From Clytia hemisphaerica (Eukaryota; Cnidaria; Hydrozoa; Leptothecata; Clytiidae), in NCBI GenBank assembly GCA_902728285.1, contig CACVBU010000274.1, forward strand, positions 586,942 to 650,941: 64,000 nucleotides of DNA. The letters run 5' to 3'. Numbering within the stretch: position 1 is the first letter of the stretch; every line of letters begins with the position of its first letter. The position numbers were made by a program, and so were the translations under genes. The notes beneath the pieces were generated by a model. The model had not been told where the DNA came from, made no database searches, and worked only from the letters and a program-made list of their open reading frames with translations. This document shows, piece after piece, positions 56,217-64,000 of the stretch.

Positions 56217-58685
56217 CCCGGGGGGGGGGGGGCACTGACCTTGACGACCGACGGGGACGTGCCGCTGGAGTTTCAAAAGTCGATCCTGTCAGAAATGAAA
56301 TTTGATGAAAAATAGACCCTGTCAGAAGAAAAATTTGATGAAAAACCTACCCTGTCAGATTCTACTGTGAAAAACCTTACCCTGTCAGATTCTACCCTGA
56401 AAAACCTACCCTGTTAGATTCTATGTTAAAAACCTACTCTTTATACACGTTTTTCGCGTTTTTCGTAAAGTATAACGTGATATCATCAACATTTCCAGGC
56501 TAAAAAACTACAGCATTGCATAAACATTAAACCTCAATACCTGGAAAACCGACCAAAAGAATCGACGACGAGAGTTATGCTTGAATTGATTTTTTCAGGC
56601 GAAAATCTGAATCGAAGTTGATTGGATACTACTCGAATTGAGACATTTTAAAAATAAATCCTCTCTAAATCGAAATCTATTGGAATTAGTAGGGTATTTT
56701 CTTATTCCTAATGAACTAAGGAAATGTGGAAAATAGTCCATTTGAATATTTATTGTTCTAAGTTAGATATTTTAACGAAAATGTTTGACCTACCTTTTGG
56801 GGTTAGTTGACCTACAATTTGGGAGCCTTCATAACCCGACATGAAAAGTCTGTCAAATTATATAAAACGTTTTTGTTGTACTTTCATAAGAGATGATTAA
56901 TGTTGGTATTTTAAGCTTTTACGACGTGTCCCAGACCAGCTGGGACCCCAGCCCAATCAGAAAATTTGCCTAAGTTTTGAACAATAAATTTCTATCCCCA
57001 TTGGGAATTTGTAGAAATTTTTTGACCCGATGTAGGAAAAGTTCCACCGGGGCTGTGAGGCAGAGGTGTTGTTACATTATTCACATATTTTAACACAGAA
57101 TCTTCAACCTAAAAAATAAAAACAACTTTCTTGTCTCTTCTTTTCGTCCTTTCTTTTACTTTTCATCATTTGTAGCACGATAAAATTAATATCTTTATTA
57201 TTTTTTTGTCAGAGTATATTTCTAAAGTATAAATTTCACTTAGAGAACAAAACTTTCCGATGAATACTGAAATTTTGCTCTCAGCAACCCAATCTTTTCA
57301 CCTACATTCTGGGGGTTAAAAAGCGAAAAAATCCAATTTTCAGAATACCAAAAGCTCTTTAGAATATTATTTTGGCATAAAATATTTCTAAAATTCAATC
57401 GAAAAAATATCAACATTTTACTATGGAGGAGGAGGAGGTGAACCTTCCCCTGGCACAGGGAATAGGCCCTAACTTAACTTAGGGTTCACAGCGCTAAAAG
57501 ATTGAAGATTATTTCCCAGCACTGTTATGAAATTTGGTCAGCATGAAAGGAAGTTCTTTATTTTCACTAAAAAGTAATATTCTATTTGCCAGACTTAATT
57601 TTTCTTTACTGTTTCCCCACCTTTTTACCATAAAAGATTTAGACCAAAACCCTTGGGGGATAGGCATTTTTAAAGGTTGGGGGGTGTCAAGAAGGGGGGT
57701 CAGACCCCTTTCCACACTATGAAGAAGCCATTCCAAACCTACATTCTGGGGGTTATAACGAAAATGGGAGACTTCAAAGACCAAAAAATTAGCCTATCTA
57801 TCAAAAGTAATGAAACTAACCCCTGGGAAAGGATTTTGGGAGTTCAAATTTTGTTTAAAACATTCAATATTTTTTTAAATGCATATCTACATCTCTCAGG
57901 TCTGATTCAAATTTCACCTACATTCTCGGGGTCAGGTGCTGTAATGTTTTGATTATTTTTATAATCGGCCAACTTGTTTCATTGTTTTCAACTAGTCGGA
58001 ACTAACTATCATCTGTTTTCAAGTGGCAAGTGGAATGTTATAGCAGGAATCGGAATCTTACGTGATCCTACGGTAAGGGTCTCAAAATCAGAACTGATGA
58101 AGTCTAGGTTTGAAAGGACTATTTTGCAAGTATAAGCTTTAAAACGACGCTTTTACAAAGAGGACGAGAGCAAGCTTGCTTTGTTTGATTACCTATGTTG
58201 TGTGGGAGATGCGCAAGACTCAGAAGGTTTCGATTTCGAACTCGAAAAGAATACAAGTTTCAAAAAAAATTTCCGGAAACAATGTTGTTAGTACCACTAT
58301 TCAGCTGAACATTTATTCTAAATAGTTCAATAGAGATATCGTTGAAATTAGCCTCGATCCCTTTAAGAGGGCGCAATGGCGGGCGTGTAGTGCGAGACAA
58401 CAGCAGCAAAGCGCCTGTGTTGGCCGTGCGATAAGTATTTGCAATAAAAACTGTTTGCCCCTCGCAGGGGTCTGCTCACCGCCACGTCAAAACAATTTGC
58501 GAAAGAACTCTACATGTAAAAACGGCAAAAACAGACCCTGTCAGACACACATCATGAAATTGCGCCCCTGTCAGATCAGGATTTTGCAATTTTAGATACC
58601 CTATCAGTAATTCTGCAACACTGAAAAAGGTACCCTGACCAGCGGCACGTCCCCGTACCTATTTTTGCCTAAGTGCCCCCCCGGG
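56217..58685. mobile_element. Poly-G/C-ended element, copy 3 (2.5 kb)
   Basis: The left end is CCCGGGGGGGGGGGGG then CACTGACC; the right end is TTTGCCTAAGTGCCCCCCCGGG. A 7-base direct repeat, CCGTAAC, flanks it (56210-56216 and 58686-58692). CGGGGACGTGCCGCTGG near the left end is mirrored by CAGCGGCACGTCCCCG near the right end. ACCCTGTCAGATTCTA-type units recur at 56325-56430 and, more loosely, at 58530-58610. A related segment to 30945-31070 (GCTGGGACCCCAGCCCAA) lies inside at about 56940-57065. No transposase is recognised. Confidence 0.65.
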
Positions 58686-58739
58686 CCGTAACTTGGTCTA
58701 ATGTCGACACCCCTCCTCTAAATAAATTAAATACTACAC

Positions 58740-58912
58740 CTTTTTTCAAAGAGGCCACCCTGTTGAATAATTATGTAGTCCAGCAGAAAAACAATGATAC
58801 AACCATACATAATTATTACAATATGCATGATACAGTAATTATGCATGGCTCTATCATTGTTTTTATGACCGGACTACATAATTATTCAACAGGACGTCCT
58901 CTTTGAAAAAAG
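58740..58912. mobile_element. Palindromic MITE, intact copy
   Basis: TTTTTTCAAAGAGGCCACCC with GTTGAATAATTATGTAGTCC at the left is mirrored at the right, ending GAAAAAAG. It holds the uninterrupted sequence CAGTAATTATGCATGG, which serves as the empty site for the insertion at 54961-55312. Confidence 0.8.
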
Positions 58913-59047
58913 AATTTTACTTTACACCCTTTTTACGTTTTTATCAGCTGAAATTTATAGGAAGGTTGAAACTGTTTTTCTTTGCTTAGTGGTCAGAGTG
59001 GAATAATCCTTTTTCAATCAGTGATTCAAGCTTCATATTATTCCTTT

Positions 59048-59425
59048 CTCTCTAAAGAAGAAGGGTGTCGATATTATTAAATTAGACTAACTTACGGCTA
59101 GTAGATCGATAGAATGGATCAGTTATATTATTTATTATATAATTGATACCATGTCCCTTGTATAGTGCCAACAACAATGAGGGAGACTCCCACAGCACAG
59201 TCCGGACCAAGCTATCCTCACCTGGTGGATAGGCCTGTAACAGATGAGCCTCAACGTTCACTTCTACTTGCTCATTTGAAAAACGATGAAGACATATTTA
59301 GATATATTAGGGATCTTAATTTTTTATTTTTTTTATGTAAATACCACTTAGAGACTAATGATTATACCGTTAGTTGGTCTAATATCGACACATCCCTCGT
59401 CTAATTCTGACACCCTTCTTTAGAG
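59048..59425. mobile_element. Inverted-repeat element carrying a short open frame
   Basis: CTCTAAAGAAGAAGGGTGTC at the left mirrors GACACCCTTCTTTAGAG at the right, followed inward by GATATTA...TTAGAC...AACTTACGG matched by CCGTTAGTTGGTCTAATATC. A partial relative lies at 20205-20270. Inside, ATG at 59177 opens a 75-codon frame (to 59404) starting METs as MRETPTAQSGPSYPHLVDRP that looks more protein-like than its surroundings. Whether it is translated is unknown. Confidence 0.5.
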
Positions 59426-61002
59426 GGTAAGGTCGTCTGTAGTCCGACACTTTCTAGTCCAACAGTAAAAATGTCCAACGTTGGATTTGACGAATGCGTC
59501 AGTATTCCGACAACAATTTTGTTCGACAGCGGGTCAAAAAAAAAACATATACAACCATGATAAAACAAAACATGAATCGCCGAAGAGGAGGCACATCTTT
59601 TATAAGCAATCACGTGCTTATAAAAATCCAAAGTTCCGAGTCTGAGGTTGGGCCCCTAAACCCGACTTCTCTTGAATTTTGGGAAGCTTATTAGGATAAG
59701 GCTTTCAAAAGTCAAGAAATTAGATTTAGCTGTTTTTACGACCCTTTTTTTTGGGGGGGGGGGGGGGCTGGAATTGAAGTTTGTGATTTACAACCCTTAC
59801 AGCAATTCTGAACATGCAAAAAGGGACCCTTAAAGGCGGTTCTTTTTGCTATAAATTATCTTTATGCAAATTGATCGGCGTTAGCATAGAGAATTAGGTG
59901 GAAAGCTGTTTTTTAATGACCCACTGACTCGCTTGACTCCATCTGTTTTACTTTGGTTTCTTTCTTTGGCTTCCTGCGCAAGGTCTTTGAAGTCCTTCCT
60001 TTGAAAGGGGTAAGATCCTCACAAAATGCTGACACCTTTGTGTATTGGGCATTCCCTTTCAAGGCATGAAAGATCAGTTTCAAAAATTGTGTGACATTTT
60101 TTAGAACACAAAAAAATGGCAAAAATATTTAAAATCTAATAAAATCTAGTGAAATTTATCAAAAACTTTGAAATTTTAACAGGTTATAGGGAATTTCATT
60201 AGGTTTTCAAAAATATATTTATTAAGTCATTATTTGTGACACTAAATGACTTACTAAATGATTTAACTTCTTATCTTTGAAGTATGTCACAATTTGTCAC
60301 TTTTTGTCACATTTTAATTCTGGCTAAAACTTGAGATATAATAAGTCAGTAAAGGTAAAATTTAAAGCATTATTTAACGAAAATATCTGGGTTAAATATA
60401 TCCAAATTATAGCTACTAAGTATAAGGTACCCTGTTTCTATAAGATATAATGTAATGGTGTTCAAAAATGTCACACACTCAGTACTTAATTTTTGAAACT
60501 GATCGAAAATTTCCTAAACAAGCTTTCGTTTTCTTTCTCGTTCTTAAAGGTAACAAGTATTGGTCTACTCTTGTCATCAGCTTTAGATCCAAATCTCAAT
60601 TTTCAATAAATAAATTCTTTCAGTCATTCTTCAACCTTCTTGGTAGAATCCTCTGTCGTTCATGTTATACATTTACGCTTAAAATGGTGAAAAAACTTTT
60701 TTATTTATTCAAGGCAAATAGCATCTGTCTTGAAATGCCATATCATAGCTCAAGAAATCAGATCAAATCAGAATACATGATCATCCCAGGTTGAAATGTA
60801 TATACATTCAATTGCCCCTTATGGTTATTGAATAATAAAAGGCATTTATTGAAAATAAATGATGAACTTTTATAAGGTAAATAATCTGATTAAAAGTTAT
60901 ACCAGGAAATAAAGAATTAAAAAGGACACTAGCTTAGTAAATTTTGGAAAATGTAAAACTTAACTTGGAATAAAAAGAGGTTGAATATAAATTATGTTTC
61001 AG
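59426..61002. other. Gene-free stretch upstream of the CAP-Gly exon
   Basis: It includes a 16-base poly-G run at about 59751-59767 next to CTGGAATTGAAGTTTG, possibly a decayed poly-G-family end. A minus-strand frame at 59915-60090 (ALKGNAQYTKVSAFCEDLTP) has an Arg/Lys-rich tail and I cannot assign it. Any first exon of the CAP-Gly gene would lie here, but none was identified. Confidence 0.3.
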
Positions 61003-63816
61003 AAGTGAAATGTATGATAACATTCATGTTGGATCAGAAGTGGATGTTTCGCGCAATGATGGTGAAATTTTGAAGGGCAAAGTCAGATGGAAAGGTTCAA
61101 TAGCAAACAGGAAGGGACATTGGATTGGTGTCGAGCTAGATACTCCAGGTTCTTCCATTTCACACTTCGATTTCACACTTCGATTTCAATTTTTTGAATG
61201 AATCTATTGGGCCATTCCATTTGGAATGCCAATTCCAAATGGACGAACATTACCAGAGGTTATTCCGAGAAAAAATTCCAGGTGGTGTCTTTTCATATTT
61301 CAAAGGGGATAAAGAGTTATTCTAAAATTTCCAGGGGGGGGTAAAAGACTGATTTTTGTTCGTCCATCTTCGTTTAAGGTTTGAAAAGATTTTTTCCTAA
61401 GGTATTTTTGAAAATGTTGCCATTTTCTAGGGAGTATCCACACATTTTCAATAATATTTCTTTTTGACTTGAAAATGTTCATATACCCCGCATCAAAAGT
61501 GTCTTTTTAAAACAGTGGTATATTTGCGGTCATGTCAACCCAACACATGACCGCAAATATACCACTGCAGGTCACCTGCATAGACTGCATGGAAATGATG
61601 TTGATACTTTTGTTCATAATAATATTTTTATTTAATTTTTAGATGGGAAACACGATGGCATTCTAAACAGAAGAAGATATTTCCAATGCAAAGCATATCA
61701 TGGAATATTTGTACGGCCTTCACAAGTTCGATTTTCACTAAAACAAACGCGGTATATAATTGAATAATTGAATAGTCAAATGGATTATTAGTTCCAAATG
61801 ACCCTTTTAGGCTGAGCTTAAAGATATATAAGGGAGTTGCTCATCTTATGCTGACAAAGCAGAATTAACATAAACAAAAAATCTTCTCATAATTTGTACT
61901 CTTACGGCGCGGGGGAGGAGCATTTTGATAACTACTAAAATCTAAGATGACAGTATATACTATTTAAATCATTTTCAAAAAAAAATTACATTGTTAAAAT
62001 TAAAATTTGTTCTTAAGCTTTTACCAGCTCTTTTTTCAATATACTTCATTCAAGGCAAATTATTTTAGGGTTATGTACTTTTTTTTCAGGAGGAAATATG
62101 TGAAATATCGCACACTATCATCACAATCAATAGTTGACGAGGCACTGTTTTTCAGAGGAAATTTGGAAGCAAGTCAATCAGGTCTTTTAATTAAGTTTGT
62201 TTGTCAATCTCTAATAAATATTTTCACTGGAACGATGTGTTTTGTGGTCACGTACAGTACGATCTTTCTTATTTTAAAGAAATTATCCCTCTTAAAGTTT
62301 TTGCTCGCCAAAAGGGACATCCTGCCAATTGGGGATTTCGAATCGTATTATTTATAAGTGCAATAAATCTACCAATTTAACCAAACCCTCCTAGGGATTA
62401 CTGAAGTTCTAAGAACATTGATCTAATAGAACTGAAACATTTGTAGATATTTTTTCAACAAAGGCGATTTTTAGATCTGCTTTAGAGGTATTGCTTGGTC
62501 AATAGCGCTATGATGTTATTAAATAATATGAAAAGTGGTACTTTATAGCTCAGCAATCAAATATTCGAGGGAGTGCCGCCCTTCCTAATTTTTACTTTGA
62601 TCAACAGCTATCGAAGTGGGATTTTTCGGGCCTTCTTAGGTACAATAGACTCAAATTTATATTATTTTCCCATTTTGTTTCCCAGGAGGTGTTTCTGCAA
62701 TATCAATGGACAGCCCTGTCTTTGAACAAATCAAAGATATCATGAAAGGTAACAGTCAAACTGACAGATGATGTTATTAATAAAAAAATATTGTTTGTTA
62801 AATTTAAAACTGTCAAAAACTGCAAAAAAGTGCAACCATCGGGCCTTATCTACGACAAGAGCTTTGAAACCTTTGTGTATTTCTTTCAAGTAATTACATT
62901 ATGGATGTGTGATTAATAAAGTGGGTAATGAGTTTCATGTCAGTTTCTTTTTCACATTTTTAATCATAGGAGTCAACAAATAGAACTTTTCGATGCGATT
63001 TTCAAAGAAATTTTCAACCGCGTGGTTGATTTTTTAGGGGTCTGGTAATAAGTTTAGGAAATAACGTCTAAATTCTTTCTTTTATGAGAATGTCATTACA
63101 ATGACTTCAGATATTTTGACGATATTCCTTCCCGGTAAACTCGAACCCAGTGTCCTCGCGCTTAAAAGGTTGATGGGTGTAGAAATTGACTTCCAAGCCT
63201 GAAGGGCTAGACTCGAGACTCCTAGATGGGAAATGAAGCCACTTATTTTCCATCCAGAATGCCCGTCCGTTGTTTTTACACAAACGCTGGATTGAAACCA
63301 AAATCTATCGCTAGATTTCAAAAGATACAGTCTTCAAAAACAAGGGAACCGCTAAATACAATCCTTTGTCATCATTTTAGGCGTGTTTGGATGGGAAATA
63401 AATGGCTTCACTTTTTCTTGCCTCGGAAAGGTTAGAGATTATACTGTAGCCCTTCGGGCGTATAACATTTCTTTTAATTGTTACGTTTAGATTCGCGTTG
63501 TGAGTTTCCCTATCAACAATCTACATATCGAAAAGCACACATGGTTGGTAACCAATTGAGACCTGCTAAACATGATTTTAGAAAGGGCGGTTTATCCTTC
63601 ACTTCGTTACAAATTTCTCCACGAGATATCAAAAGAACTGATCCTAGTAGTAATTATTTCCTGCCGAAGAGTTCTCGTTCTTGGACAGCACACGAAACGT
63701 TCAGAAGCCCGTCATCTATACCAGTTATAGATAGGAAACCAGCTCATTGCTCCTCTACCGAACGCTTTTATGAGATGAAAAGTATATCGAAACATAGTCT
63801 AAATAAAACGCTTTGA
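61003..63816 (+). CDS. CAP-Gly domain protein, at least 5 exons
   Basis: Exons: 61003-61148 (ATG at 61010), 61643-61751, 62090-62181, 62686-62748, 63491-63816. Phases match at every junction, giving 242 aa from that ATG. Exons 1-2 make one CAP-Gly domain: VGSEVDVSRNDGEILKGKVR, KGHWIGVELDTP, then GKHDGILNRRRYFQCKAYHG and IFVRPSQV. The GKxDG signature is present as GKHDG, and the usual aromatic residues are conserved. CAP-Gly domains bind C-terminal EEY/F motifs of alpha-tubulin and EB proteins, so a microtubule-linked role is expected. The remainder (RKYVKYRTLSSQSIVDEALF; SPVFEQIKDIMK; a Ser/Arg/Pro-rich tail) is not a family I recognise. The donors after exons 1 and 3 (GTTCTT, GTCTTT) are weak. 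An in-frame acceptor just before the ATG means upstream coding exons are possible. Confidence 0.8.
63190..63466. repeat. Second copy of the GCCCGAAGGGC element family
   Basis: The right part (GGTTAGAGATTATACTGTAG then CCCTTCGGGC) is the inverse of CCCGAAGGGCTAGAGGTCAA... at 26517-26560. The left part has CCTGAAGGGCTAG. It lies in the last CAP-Gly intron and ends about 25 bases before the exon 5 acceptor. Confidence 0.55.
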
Positions 63817-63819
63817 CGC

Positions 63820-63825
63820 AATAAA
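63820..63825 (+). other. Poly(A) signal of the CAP-Gly gene
   Basis: AATAAA lies 4 bases after the stop codon TGA (63814-63816), which supports 63491-63816 as the terminal exon with a very short 3'UTR. Confidence 0.55.
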
Positions 63826-64000
63826 AGACTTTTTGAAGGTGGCGTTTCTAATCTTCAACCAATCAGATTGAGTTTTCTTTTTGTAGATTTTTTCTCTTTG
63901 GTCATTGTAAGGAAGTTCAACATTGTACGTAACAACAACTTGGGACCACGCGAACAAAATTAAAAATGGCTTCGGACCCGTGAACTGAATATTTGCCTTC

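Noticed and set aside
59177-59404. First coding exon of the CAP-Gly gene
   Set aside because: The only nearby donor (GTAAAT at 59337) leaves a phase that does not match the acceptor at 61003, and the frame lies inside an inverted-repeat element.
1-64000. tRNA, rRNA or spliceosomal RNA genes
   Set aside because: I looked for tRNA T-loop and box-B-like words and conserved rRNA or U-RNA segments. TTCGA words here belong to the AATCGAAC repeat family. No RNA gene could be supported by eye.

Overview
This is an AT-rich animal nuclear genome window: intron-split genes with GT-AG junctions, non-LTR retrotransposons and a very dense population of short inverted-repeat DNA elements. There is no bacterial or organellar signature. 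The organism is an invertebrate with motile cilia, since it carries the axonemal gene EFHC2. One exon at 17.6 kb resembles extracellular proteins I associate with cnidarians, so a cnidarian is my best guess, at low confidence. Three host genes can be reconstructed from splice sites and frame continuity. (1) A UPF3-type nonsense-mediated-decay factor, minus strand, about 16457 to 6167, 14 exons, ending with an exon-junction-complex-binding motif. (2) EFHC2, minus strand, 55664 to 29186, 11 exons, about 737 codons; it is complete apart from one extra base in a homopolymer in exon 4, and its first intron (15.6 kb) carries most of the retrotransposon mass. (3) A small CAP-Gly protein, plus strand, 61003 to 63816, at least 5 exons. 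Layout: 1-1.6 kb, AATCGAAC-type repeats and a nested pair of inverted-repeat elements; 2.1-3.7 kb, a broken CR1/Jockey-type reverse transcriptase; 5.8-16.5 kb, UPF3 with elements in almost every intron, some within 30 bases of splice sites; 17.6 kb, an orphan exon; 20.5-23.3 kb, a dead LINE; 23.3-28.1 kb, a stack of nested DNA elements; 29.2-55.7 kb, EFHC2; 54.9-58.9 kb, more nested elements; 61-63.8 kb, the CAP-Gly gene. The richest structure is at 44.26-53.44 kb, with several levels of nesting: a DNA-element shell with inverted ends and a perfect 10-base target duplication encloses a CR1-like LINE (ORF1 with PHD-like and CCCH fingers, ORF2 with endonuclease and reverse transcriptase), which is split by an RTE-like LINE whose 3' end carries two and a half copies of a 350-base tandem repeat. 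The most distinctive possible new element type is a family bounded by CCCGGGGG.../...CCCCCGGG homopolymer ends with 7-8 base target duplications, present three times (8050-8357, 33433-33769, 56217-58685). At four sites in the window, paired filled and empty loci or host-frame continuity allow an insertion history to be read directly.
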